Shown here: in pieces, positions 11,380-22,629 of the stretch
Numbering within the stretch: the first letter of the stretch is position 1
How the letters are laid out: each line of letters begins with the position of its first letter
Source: Rotaria sp. Silwood1
Taxonomy: Eukaryota; Rotifera; Eurotatoria; Philodinida; Philodinidae
Assembly: GCA_905250075.1 (NCBI GenBank)
Contig: CAJNOP010000017.1
Location: 409,017 to 473,016, forward strand
Length of the DNA: 64,000 nucleotides
Direction of reading: 5' to 3'
The notes under the pieces: generated by a model
What the model was told of the DNA's origin: nothing
Databases searched by the model: none
What the model saw: only the letters and a program-made list of their open reading frames with translations
Program-made: the position numbers and the translations under genes

Positions 11380-11790
11380 TCATACGGTATCGCAGCAGAT
11401 GATGTGATCGACAATTTGAAAAACAATGACGTAAGAAATAACGTCAAAACTGAATTTGAAAATGATGATGAGCCGATAAAAATTCTCTGAATTCGTATGA
11501 CGCCATTTTTAATGAAACTGGTTTAAATGATGGGTATGAATGACTTGATATACTCGCTCTATGAATATGTCTGAATCAATAACTAGAAATGACAAAATCA
11601 AACAGCGAGTAAAACAATGTGAAAAGTCAATCTATAAAGAGTTAGAGAAGCGAGCATAAGTTTTCTCAATGTCATCTCAAATAATGCCATAGTGTTTTCC
11701 TCATCCTGTAACAAGAATAGAGACAGTAATCTGATAGAGAAAAGATGAACATCATCTCATGATACAAGCCGGAAGAAATTGAATAATACT
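11355..11790 (+). pseudogene. Possible decayed coding sequence, unidentified
   Basis: The plus strand from about 11355 gives an acidic, coding-looking stretch (STNSIEKSYGIAADDVIDNL, then NNDVRNNVKTEFENDDEPIK). It is followed in another frame by NSYDAIFNETGLNDGYE at about 11490-11540 and then by many stops. The sequence is rich in Asp/Glu/Asn, unlike random AT-rich DNA here. There is no recognisable domain, start or splice pattern. It may be an old gene relic or chance. Confidence 0.2.
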
Positions 11791-12009
11791 GTGGGATCGG
11801 TACCTTTTGTAGTATTTGTTTCCTTTTATAGACCACATTTTAGTGTTGTTTAAAGACGTGCCTCTTATTGAAAGACAAGACACGATAGAGGCTTCTTGAA
11901 CATACAGCTCGAAACAGTTTTCGACTTAGATTGTGTACAAATACCGTCGAATTTATTCACACATATCTTAGTGAAAAAAAAATCAATTGAGCTTTGTGAA
12001 AGAACTTTT

Positions 12010-12118
12010 GCGTCACTCGTTACTCACACACCAACAACCATATCCTAATCCACCCATCACCACATTCACACATCACCTCATCACATCCACAACCACGCCC
12101 ACATACATACACGTCTTC
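12010..12118. repeat. C/A-rich low-complexity stretch, telomere-like composition
   Basis: A run of CAC/CCCA/CATC words with almost no guanine on the plus strand (for example aatccacccatcaccacatt). It resembles a strongly decayed CCCACA-type array, like the C-rich half of the hairpin at 7455-7494, but no regular unit is left. It may equally be simple low-complexity sequence. Confidence 0.35.
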
Positions 12119-12189
12119 CCTATAATCGATGGAATTGACAATTACAAAAAAAAGGTATTATTTAAAACTAATAATAAATGAATAATTAT

Positions 12190-14919
12190 ATTTTAAGTCT
12201 GTAGATTTTATTGTGATGGCATAGTTTAAAAATTATCTGATATAAAGCCATACATATTAGGAATATTTACTTGCACTTATTTGTAAAATCTAATATGATA
12301 TTTATTTAAATGTAGTTCATCAACTACAACTTACTTTTTTACGAGATTCCATGTAAAAATTTGAAATTAATAATTTTGATCTATCGATAAAAAAAATTAG
12401 TCACACAGAATTACTAAAACATGTAGAATACAAGTAAATAAATTGATAGAACATAGAATATCATCGTTATTTATTTCAACTTGCCAGATTGTACCCATAT
12501 ATAACCACTGATGCGAAAAATTGATTCTAGACCGATTATTAATTGATTACAAATTAGTTACAATAAAAAAATCCAAATATAGAAATCGCATCAATTGTTA
12601 CAATTAATTTTGATTAAAAAGTATAATTCATAATCATAAAGAAATGACTTATAATCACACTAAATTGATTACAAATAATTTTTTTAAATTTTTATATAGC
12701 TTTTTGTTGCATGGAGAAAAATCTATATTGAAATTCAGATCAAATAAAAGTTATGCTTCACAGTAAAATATCAAAGAAACTGTTATGGCTTAGTGTACGA
12801 AAAGATTTAAATCGCACCATGAACAACATTATGAGCGTTAGATGAAAAAATGAAAAGGATATTTTTCGTAGTTTGATTTACGTTCAAAATGTTTTGCGTA
12901 ATGACCGACTTTTTGATAAGCAAATTATTCTAGCAAATTAAAGCATTTCAAAAATCTTAGGCTCAATAAAATAGTCAAATTTCTGTTATGTCAGGGAAAA
13001 TTTTATTTTTCCAAAGAAAGTCGAACGATCCTAAGAGATAGATCGTATAAAGTCGTAAAGCCAAATTCTTGTATAACAAAAGCTTAATTCTAACACTTTC
13101 AGGGTTGGCATAATTAATTATTCTTTGTTAACTAAAAGTTTTATAAAAAGGCGTGTTCACTGTATTGTGTATGCACATTTTAGCATAACTCTTGATTGGA
13201 CGAAACTTTTACAGAATGTTTTTCTCTGTCTGACATATTCACTGAATTAGCGTAAAGATGCGTAGCTACTTTTGAAATGATTTATAAGTTTTTCAAAAAT
13301 TTTTCGTTTTTTCAGATCTTTCATGATTTATTGATTACCAAAATACTTTCAAAGAAAATTGGTGACACACTCGGTCGGCCTAAAAATTGAATCTGATGAT
13401 ATAAAGTTTGTTAGTTTTTCAAGTAGAAAATTTTTTGGCCAAACTTGAGACCAAGAGTCCTCCTTAACAATTTTCCATTAAAATTTTTTCCAAATTTTAT
13501 CTTTATTTGAGCTACTTTTCTCAAAGTAGTAACAACTAATATCATATTTCTAATGGAAAATGTAATTTTGATAGAAAATACGTTATATTTGCGTGTTCCA
13601 TCAAAATTGCTCACTATGAGTCGATGTAGAAATTCATAATGGCAATTTAGTCGCCATTGGCTTGCACTTCTGCATATGAGAAAAGAACATGATGATAAGA
13701 CATCAACAATTTAAGATTGGTTTTTGAAATAAAACTAAATATTTAGAAATAAAATCTTTGAATGTTAAAGAGTGTTGTTACATATTTAGAAAATGATAAT
13801 CACTTATTTAGATTTTATTTAAATCATTACAAATGTATTTTTATTGCTAATAGATACTCTATCTTCGTTTTTCGTAGATGTGTTAGAGAAGTGTATAGAT
13901 AAACGTTATTATTTCTCATTAATTTACTCATAATTAAAAGGATTTCGTTGTCTATTCATATAATGACGTTGATCAAAACAAAAGAACGAAACTGACTTTG
14001 AACTGCTTCAATTTTTTTTCATATATTTAGAAAATCGAAAATACATTGAAAGATGAGAGAGGTAACCTAATCGAATTACGATGCTTGTGTACTGTTCGTA
14101 CTTTATCGTTTATTTTCTTGCATTTGTTTTTCTAATGCATGACATGTTTGTTCCTTGATAGGCTTTTATCGTTTTTCATCTTCTCATAGTATGCACGTGC
14201 CACGGTGCAAGTCGAATAGATTTCCTAGACTTTTGATTCTCATAAACAACAAGATTTAACATCATGTATCTGATGCAACTGAATAAATTTCAAATACAAG
14301 AGAAGAGCTAGTACCTTTTGGATGATACAAGAAAAAATTTAAATTGGAAACATCGTTCGCAAATTGAGAACGAGATAAAAAGAACAATATGTTTTGAAAA
14401 TTTGCCATCATGCCAATTGAGTTTCGTACAGGAATCAGATAGCTTCTTCCTTTAATTGTTGTCGTGTAATTCTTACGCTCATTATACATCTTAACTGTAA
14501 GTGAGACTTCTCAAAACAAAAAACTTTAGTCTAAACTTGAGAATGAAGATTCCGAAGACCACAATGGCTTCAACTCGTTTTCTTTTTGATTTGCATCATA
14601 TATTTCAAGTATATTTCTTTTTTTTATTTTAATCTTATGAAATTCAATCACCAACAAAAATATATATAGCTACATAGAATTTTCTCTCTCAGTATGAAAG
14701 CAGACATTTGATTTGATACGACTATTAAAGTCTTCTATTAATGTAACCACCATCACCGAACATAGTTCAATTGACATCAATCATATCATCGAGCAAATAT
14801 TAATTAATATATAAGATTAATCAAATAAGTGATAAAACACACACCCAGCCTTCGTTACAACCTTTAAAAAAAAATATTGAAAATAATTCAATGTTCATAT
14901 TCAAATAACAAGACGAAAC
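12190..14919. other. Intergenic, no gene supported
   Basis: About 2.7 kb of AT-rich DNA downstream of the SET-domain gene. Short frames (13411-13614, 14262-14489) show no family signature. No clear inverted or tandem repeat was found by eye. Confidence 0.4.
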
Positions 14920-15799
14920 TTACAACTTCCCATGATAATTTAATGTAATTTCTGATTCTGGTGGTAAATTATATAAAGCAATAACTTGTTTATGTTCATC
15001 AATCATACATGTTGCTTTAAATTTATTTACATCTCTTATAAAATGATTATCAATATTGACTGGTCCTGAAAAGCGTGCAACAATTTCTCCAGCTTCTATC
15101 CATTCTAATGCATGTAAAGATTTTCGTTTCTCATCTGTTGCTGAATGTGTAAAACATTTTGTTGAATACCATTTTGTCTTTAATTCTCTTACACGTGTTT
15201 GTAAATAAGATGACATGTATAAATAAAAACTTTTTTGAAAATCTTCATCACGATATCGATCGAACATAAGTGTACCAACGCATGATGGTGTATCACATTT
15301 ACAAATAGTACCACGAATTAATGATGGTTCAGTTTCAAGAAAATTATAATCATATGTTAATTCTTCGCCAATATTAATTGATCGAATAGCTACAATAGTA
15401 TTTCCATCACCCGAATCGAAACCACAATTTGGTTCGCATGAATGATTAAATAAAACACATTCATCATTATTGAATTGTGTAGCAAAAGTATGAGGAATTA
15501 AATACATATCATCTTCAGTCTTACGTGAATAAAAAAAAAGACAAAATAAATAAATAAAAACAAAAACAAAGAAAATGAATTACCATATATGAATACCAAC
15601 AGAGAAAACTTCTTAAATGTGGTTGAATTTCAATCAAATGAAGAATATCATCTCGTGACATAATATAATCATCATCACTACAAGAACACCACCAGATTTT
15701 TTCACCAGCAGCGATAGGCTCAGCAGCTATAATCGTTTTTTGTCCATCGCCATATTTTTCACTCGCATCAACTATTCGAATCATTTTAAAAAACACCAT
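14920..15799 (-). CDS. SET-domain protein (putative lysine methyltransferase)
   Basis: Two exons, 15799-15584 and 15519-14920, joined over a 64-bp GT-AG intron (15520-15583) in phase 0, giving 271 aa. The SET core is clear: NHSCEPNC at about residues 97-104 (the SAM-binding NHxCxPN motif) and GEELTYDYN at about 123-131 (the catalytic tyrosine region). CKCDTPSC at about 142-149 resembles a post-SET zinc-binding cysteine cluster. The C-terminal third (ALEWIEAGEIVARFSG, then EITLNYHG) looks like a second, degenerate SET half lacking the NHSC motif. The substrate is unknown and could be a histone or another protein. A strong donor, gtaagt at 14925-14920 (minus), with an acceptor near 14866 could add one more exon that ends after one extra residue; both models end at essentially the same place. 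Confidence 0.85.
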
Positions 15800-15875
15800 G
15801 ATTATGTTTCGTGAGCAAATCAGAAGAAATCGAAAGATGAAACTGCACTATTGATTTTTCGAAAAGCAGACAGCT

Positions 15876-15884
15876 CTTTATATA
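15876..15884 (-). promoter_or_regulatory. Candidate TATA box of the SET-domain gene
   Basis: On the minus strand the sequence TATATAAAG lies about 77 bp upstream of the ATG at 15799, a sensible place for a core promoter with a short 5' UTR. In AT-rich DNA such matches occur by chance, so support is moderate. Confidence 0.4.
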
Positions 15885-17771
15885 GCTATCGATATGAGAA
15901 TATGCAGTGGGAGCCGTGAGAACAAACGGCTGCATGAATAGCCCTTTGAGAATCGGTTTTATTTTTCATTTCGCTTAGTCCCATGATAAAAAACGATTAA
16001 AACCCATGTCACACGTTTGCTCGCACTATCCCTGGTATACCAATGATTTAGTGGCGATGATACTTATGAGTTTCAATTCCAGCTATAAATAATTACAGAG
16101 GATGTTTTCTACTACAAGCTATTTTATTGATTAGAAAGTATTTAAATCAGCCTTAGACGAGAATAGTTCCAGAATATATTTTATTAATAAAAATTGTTGC
16201 GAGACCATGTATAAAAAATCCTGTCTCATCGCTAGGGCCAATTTGGGCTCTGTGACTAGTGCAGGTAACTCAGATGCATCAACATTATCTGAGAGTATCA
16301 AATCGACTCAATGCTGCCAGTTTTAACAGACTTCGAAAATATTCACTCATTTTAATACAATATTTTCAAAAAGAACATTGATGATATTCGTTCGGTTCGA
16401 ATTACATGGAAAGCTTGTCCTTCAAAAAATAATCATTATTTCGACGATATACGTCATCGATTTACACAGAAATAGACAATAAATTGAAAAATTCACCATG
16501 AATAATACGAATATTGTGCTTCACAATTCGTTTCTACGAATTAATAGTAAATAATAATGTGACGTCCTCTATCAAAATAAGTCATTCATTTCTGTCTACT
16601 TTTTTCTGCTGGATGAATACATTTTGTGAGAGAACGCAAAAAAAAGAATGATATACACACTTGAATACACTGTATTCTAATTCTTAAACAGTTATTAATG
16701 TCTCCAGACAGTTACTTTAATTCTGTTGCCGATGAACGCATCCACCGACCCATATTTTTCTTAGACACTCTTCATTTAGAACTCTTCCGTTCAAATTTAA
16801 ATTAATATAAATATTAGTATCGATGTAGAGCTCTCTGATTCACTAAAGCTTTGGGTGCTTGATGAATTCGTGACTACACATATTAACACAATAATATTTG
16901 TTCAATATCTAAAACTAACCAACAAAACGAGATGATAATTTCTTATAGTGGAAAAGTATGCTCTTTACACAAATATCAAATGAACTCATGATTTTCTCTC
17001 TATGTGCTACCTTTTTCGTTGTTTCAAATATAAAAGTACAAAGTTCATTAGAAACGGAACACTCTTCTTACTCCTTCTCATCATTACGTGAGCTATCCGA
17101 ATCATGTATTATTGGTTCCAAAAAGAAGATTACATTTAACTATGTTTCCATATATTAAAGCTTTATCAAATCATACAATTGTTAATCTGAGCAACTTTTG
17201 CCATAATATATGTGTAAGACATTATATCTGTAATCCACACAAAATTGGAAGAACATATCTCTAACGATTATCATGATGTATTAAGTTCCAATGATTTCTG
17301 CCCTGTGTATATGATTAAAAAATGATAAAACTGTCTTCAGCAAGAGAAAATACTTACATGGACATCTTCTTAATACACAATGAGCCCTCGGCCACATTGA
17401 TATCAAGAAAAAAGCCTATCAGTATGTGTTGATCGACAGAAAACCATAACACTTATCAATTCTAGAGGATCGTGGTCTATCAGGCAATATTTATAATCTG
17501 GAATTTATAAAATAATATACAGTTCTTTTCAATAGACACTACAATTCATTCGAATGAATGGATGGCACGTCATGCGTTGCAAAATGATTTTGGTCATAAT
17601 CACTTAACTCTAAACCATGCAATTAATTGTATTGAATTGCAAAACAGATATTAAAAACCAAAACATTGAAAATACATGGAACAAATACAAATAGCATAAT
17701 AGATTTAATCGAAAGTTTCTAACATTATATTTAGAATCGTGTACGCACTTCACTTTGTATCAATGTTAGAT
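15885..17771. other. Intergenic, no gene supported
   Basis: About 1.9 kb between the SET gene and the TGTGTCG element. The frame at 16958-17158 begins with a hydrophobic stretch but has no partner exons that I could join. No repeats were recognised. Confidence 0.4.
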
Positions 17772-18350
17772 CACATTAAAATAAAATGTATTGTACTTAT
17801 GTGTCGTGAATTATAGTGTCGCAGACTTAATGACGAAAATGTGTCGTGTATAGATTTGTTTCGTTGTGTCTGCTGTCTGTTCATTCACCATTTTATTTTG
17901 GACCTACAGCGGCATATAAACAAATCAACTGAACACATGAAAATCATACATTTTCATATTATTTTTTTGTAGATTATTTCTCGATTATTTATTAGTCGAG
18001 CAAAAGCCGATCTTGATCGATGATCGAGAGCGGACTACCCTGAAGCGATCTCATAGAGACTCTATCGACTTGAGGTCGAACAGAGTCTCGGATCTGACTC
18101 ACTTGAGTTTTTCGGAATAGAAATCCTAAAATGGAATAAAATTGAAAAATATGTAATAATTGGCTTTTAAGAAAAAAATCAAAATTGTGCTGTATAGCAG
18201 ATTCGAACCACCATTGCAAAATGTACCGCATGTGTCGTACTAATATGTGTCGTGCCGTCGCTGAACAAAATGTGTCGCAATGAGCTCCTTGTGTCGCATT
18301 TGAATGTGTTGCACACTGTGTCGCACTTTGCGACACATTTTATTTTAGTG
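17772..18350. mobile_element. MITE-like element with TGTGTCG sub-repeats
   Basis: The outer ends are inverted copies: cacattaaaataaaatgta at the left and tacatttt-like acattttattttagtg at the right, about 579 bp apart. Inside, the heptamer TGTGTCG or close variants recurs at least seven times on the plus strand, at about 17800 and 17842 on the left and six times across 18210-18325 on the right. There is no coding capacity. The structure fits a non-autonomous terminal-inverted-repeat element with sub-terminal repeats, often the binding sites for a transposase. The target duplication was not resolved. Confidence 0.6.
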
Positions 18351-18787
18351 TAATCCTTATTTATCCGATCATTAACATTATCTTTTTTTACGGTAATCTA
18401 GATATTCTAATATGAATGAATGAGGTACTCTGTTAGCAGATGTCTGTAGATTGAAAGCATCACTTGTATTTTCTCTCCTTTGTGTATCGCTGAACTTCAA
18501 GTCATAATCGAAATGCTGTGAAAAACATGCTGTTGAAAATAAATGCTTATTTTCTCTCCTTATCTACTGTATTTTTCTACAAATGTTGTTTACAGAACAG
18601 AAAAATTCTAGTTGCACCACACAGCTGTTATTGGAAAGATCATCCTGTTCATAATAGATCATCTACTTTTTCTAAATCACGCAATATTTTTTCATTTTCA
18701 TCAAATACATTGATAAGTATATAACTCACGATAATATACCATTACAAACATACATAAATACGTTTGTATCGCATACAAGATGAAACT

Positions 18788-19025
18788 ATGCTGTTTAGAT
18801 GGATCCTTTTCTTGCTATTATCAGTGAGTTACTGACTTTTATCATATTCAAATTATTAGCAAATGAGATATATATGAAATGTTCTTAATATTTCAGCGTA
18901 CATCATGCAGATATTGCATTCATGTGGTTCGTTGGATTACCCTTCCTAGGTCGAACAAGCACAGTCATAAACGATCGTATGCGGAGAAATACGACCAAAT
19001 ACATGGCTCAGTATTACGATCGTAA
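18788..19025 (+). CDS. Possible two-exon micro-gene with signal peptide, 3' half inside a foldback element
   Basis: An ATG at 18788 opens MLFRWILFLLLS, a convincing hydrophobic leader. It ends at a gtgagt donor (18824), and a 73-bp intron closes with tttcag at 18896. Exon 2 (18897-19025) continues in frame as RTSCRYCIHVVRWITLPRSN and onward to a stop at 19023-19025, giving 54 aa. The last third of exon 2 lies in the palindromic TACG-rich element at 18965-19275, so the original gene was probably cut by that insertion. No family is recognised. The splice pattern could be chance; treat as tentative. Confidence 0.25.
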
Positions 19026-19275
19026 ATCTTCGTGTCGTATACGGAGTAAGACAACAATATACGGAGAAAAATACGGTCGTTTACGATTTTTGTATACGGT
19101 GATCGTTTTACTCCGTATTTCTCCGTAAAAGATCGTATCGCAGCGTATACGATTGCGACAATATACGATCGTAATACTGAGCCATGTATTACGATAAAAT
19201 ACGACCGTAAACGATTGTATCGAGGTCGTATACGGTCGTTTACAGTCGTATACGAAGTTCGTAATCGCCACCCTG
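18965..19275. mobile_element. Palindromic element built of TACGATCGTA/CGTATACGG words
   Basis: The 26-base segment around 19000-19025 (catggctcagtattacgatc) recurs inverted at about 19164-19188. Between and around them are many copies of TACGG, CGTATACG and ACGATCGTAA in both orientations, and the array ends cgccaccctgg. It is CpG-rich in an AT-rich genome. There is no real coding capacity: the long frames read on both strands simply reflect the repeat. It is best seen as a non-autonomous foldback element. Confidence 0.6.
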
Positions 19276-19840
19276 GTTTGTTAAAAATCGATGCGAAATA
19301 TCTCATTATATCTCAATTTCAATATATTCAAAGATCCAATTTTTCAAAAATCTTGTACATTAACAAAATTAATTTCAGATATTAAAAAATTTATTGATTA
19401 AAATTATCAAATAAAGACACAGATTGTACAACCGAAACTTTTTTTTGGTATAATTGGTTTTACTTAATCGAGTTCCTTATCTTTATCATTAATATTAATC
19501 AACGTTGAAGAGAACAATACAGTAATTAGACAAATTGTCAATAATTTATCATTGACGTCTAGAATATATTCTTTTTGTTTAATTAGTCCCCAAAATGGAG
19601 AAAATGAAGTATTAGCTGTTCTATCAATGTTTAATCAACACATATTGTCAGTATCAATCCTTGCACAATCTCCTCTCTAAAAAAACCATTTCCTAGGAAA
19701 TCCTTAGAGAGTTTCCGAGACCTCGGAAACCAAGGACCCAAATAAAAATTTTCTTTCGATACCAATCTCGGAAACGGATTAAACGTTTCCGAGGTTGCAT
19801 TCTTCTCGTTCTCGATCGAGAACCACCGGATCGCTATAAC

Positions 19841-20178
19841 CCAGGTCGATCCTTCCGCCCACCGGATCCTGCAGGAACCGGCAGAAAAGATGCGGAAAGT
19901 CACCGTATCCTGCAGAAAAAACATGAGAAATCGCTGGATCATGCAAGCAGTATTCCGGCCGAAAACTTTCGCGATTTTTTTCCTATGATTTCCGGCCGAT
20001 CTTGCCGGAAAACACAGCAAGTTGGCCGGAACTCACTGAAAAAAATGCGGAAAGTTCTCCGCTGGAATACTGGTTTCATGTTCCAGCGATTTCCAATGTT
20101 TTTCTGCAGGATATGGCGACTTTCCGCATCTTTCCTGCCGGTTCCTGCAGGATCCGGTGAGCGGAACGAGCGACCTGG
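19841..20178. repeat. Near-perfect GC-rich foldback nested in the larger element
   Basis: ccaggtcgatccttccgccc at 19841 pairs with its inverted copy ending cgacctgg at 20178. The arms of about 140 bp share caccggatcctgcaggaacc, gatgcggaaagtc and tatcctgcagaaaa, with around 85% identity by eye. GC content is far above the surroundings. It folds into one long hairpin with a central loop of about 60 bp. There is no gene; frames across it are by-products of the repeat. Confidence 0.75.
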
Positions 20179-20181
20179 ATT

Positions 20182-20425
20182 GTTGGATCTAAATAGAAAT
20201 AAAATAATTCATTCGTTTTTAGTTTTTAAAATGGAACTTACTGTTAATATTTCTTCATCCGATGTTGCATCTAAATAGTAGTAAAATAATTCATCAGTGT
20301 TTAGCTTTTACAATCGAACTCACCATTATTATTTGTTCATCTAATGTTGGATCTAAACAAAAATAAAATAATTCATCAGCTTTTAGCTTTTGGAATGGTA
20401 CTCACCATTATTATTTGTGAATCAC
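20182..20425. repeat. Tandem repeat, three copies of an 82-bp unit
   Basis: The unit starts gttggatctaaatagaaata at 20182 and recurs at 20264 and 20346 with the same 82-bp spacing. Each carries aaaataattcat and an actcaccattattattt-like tail. The third copy is complete to about 20425. The period is not a multiple of three, so it is not protein-coding. Confidence 0.8.
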
Positions 20426-21433
20426 ATATTGTATGTTCTCTGAACATGTTCGCTGTAGCAGGAGTTTTATGTCTGATTCCATAGGCTTTAGTCTTTTTTC
20501 TCAGAATAAAACATTTAAAATGATGATTTAAAACCAAAATTTTTTAAGTTAAACTCTGAAGTAATTCGTAGAAGCGATTATGGGTTGATTGAGTGGTCGC
20601 TTTTTGTGGACATTGAGTGGAACATAGTATGAAGTACATAAGTTTTTCTGTAATAATAATTATTGATTTCCAAAATTTAACGTATTATTCTTCCTCAAAA
20701 ATTGAAAATTCGCATGAATTCAATAATTTAAAGACAATATAATATTTTTTCAAAAGTTCATCATGAATTTAGATTCGAAGAAGTGAAGATTAAAACAGCG
20801 ATCCATAATTGAGGAAGTTATTAAATACAAACAATTTTTGTTGAAGTAAAAATATCTATAAGGGGTGGAAGTAAAGATGAGAAACGAAAATTTGAACACC
20901 TCAAATATTCTTTTGAGACATTTTGAACTCGAATCTGGGCTTTTTTGTGGAACATTGTGAAGATTTTTAAACGTACTGAAACCTTTCACAAATTAAAAAA
21001 AATCAGAAACCTTCCACAAATTAGAGAGACTCGGAAATCGATTTTGGTTCTTCAGTATACTTTATCGACACTCAGTATGCTCGAGAACTTAAAACGTTTG
21101 CGATGAAAGACTTCGAAAACGGGAAAGGTATTCTCGCATACCCATTCGGATACCAACTCAGTTTTTCTGGCTAAATTAGTTTCCTATAATACCGTAACGG
21201 TTTCTGGGAATACGGTTAGGTTTCCAACATCAAGAAAAAGGTACTCTAGAATATCTTGATGACGTCGAAATCGATATTTTAGGAAACTCGACGGTTTCCT
21301 AGGGCTCGAAAAGCCAAAAGGTAGTTTTAAAACCGCTTCAAGTTCTAGGAAATCCTCTCGGAAACTTTTTTGGTTTGCGAGTGGGTTTCGAAACCGGTTT
21401 GGGTTTTCTAGGAAACGGATTTTTTTTAGAGAG

Positions 21434-22629
21434 TATACTAATACACTTCGTCAAAATTTCAGAAACTATATGTATTTCAAGTTTTCTACTTGTTCGTTTG
21501 ACTAATTTTATACATCATTTTGATATTCTCCGTTGTTAAAATGCCTGAAAATTCCGGCGAGTTACAAAAATTTTTATTCTATATAAATATATCTGTGACT
21601 TCATCCATTAATTTGAAGATTTTCAAATGTTTGTTAAACAAATATCAAATTTAAAATTTCTTAAATTTTTACAGTAAACGAAAAATACAGTACTGTTCGT
21701 TAAAATTGAAGATATTTGTTAGAGATTGAATAATTTTTTTGGCAAGCAAAATTCCAGTTTGTCCTTTTATATTTAATAATCGTCGATAGTTATATAAAGC
21801 AATCTTGACAGTTTCTTGTCAGGATTTTTTATGGCTCTTGTGTCGTATTCAAGATTCACAAGCACGGACTAACTTCGTATGAGAAGGTGAGCGTTAAAAT
21901 CGATACCAATGACAAGTCTGTTTAACTTATTTACCTTGCGATTCCTATTACAGAGGTTCATTCAAGATTACTATAGATCTTAATTGTAGTGTCCTTAATA
22001 TTTTACATAATCAAGAATGCTCCTTTTTTATGTATATTCTTTAGCATGATCAATCACTTAAGATTCGAAAGTGAAAATCCAACTACCATTATTATGTTTT
22101 AGAACAATTTTTTGTATGAAACTAAATGTGTAATATTTGAAGAAAATCTGAAATATAACTGATATGAATGCTCTTTCTGGATTGAGTTTTTAGAGACACA
22201 GACGGCAAACCAAGTATGGCAGATGCCTATCAAATGTTTCTACACGGACAATATTCACTATTCTAAGTCGCCATCGAAATGATAAATATTAAACCGAATG
22301 AAAAAAAACTTATTTGAATGACCAATTCCTATAAACTACAAACCTTTGATTCCCCATCGATTTTATAATTCCTTTAAGAACACTTAACTACGAAATAACA
22401 AAAAAACAAAACTAAACACACAACACACACTGTTTGAATAAAAGTGTACACATAGCGTCATCAATTTTCATATTCTTTTAGCACTTATTACATTTGCATA
22501 AAAAAACACCGGATATAGACAAAAATAAATTGTCATACAACAACACATTTCAAACGACGATTTTCACGAATCATTGATGATAAATCATAAAGACTGTCAG
22601 AAATGACTAAAAAATTTTCAACATAAATA
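21434..22629. other. Intergenic, 3' flank of the cadherin gene
   Basis: About 1.2 kb of AT-rich DNA. No coding frame of note and no clear repeat. Part of it should be the 3' UTR of the cadherin-like gene. Confidence 0.4.

Larger units (their letters stand above)
19673..21433. mobile_element. Composite non-autonomous DNA element with CTCTCTAAAAAAA termini
   Basis: The left end ctctctaaaaaaacc at 19673 and the right end ttttttttagagag at 21433 are inverted copies. Both are followed inwards by TTTCCTAGGAAA-like and TTTCCGAG/CTCGGAAA-like short palindromes (19690-19790 and 21270-21420). The 1.76 kb body has no transposase. It contains a near-perfect foldback (19841-20178) and an 82-bp tandem array (20182-20425). 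Probably a MITE-like element that received a second element, or one element with a composite interior. Confidence 0.55.

Noticed and set aside
18200-18209. On the minus strand GGTTCGAATC, a tRNA B-box look-alike
   Set aside because: No A-box at the right distance upstream and no foldable cloverleaf; it lies inside the TGTGTCG element, so neither a tRNA nor a tRNA-derived SINE is supported.
18965-19306. Long overlapping reading frames on both strands (85-113 codons)
   Set aside because: They coincide with a palindromic low-complexity repeat and read out the same words in every frame; not a gene.
19631-20278. Opposing reading frames of 97-129 codons
   Set aside because: They are a by-product of the GC-rich foldback at 19841-20178, and the frames mirror each other through the inverted arms.
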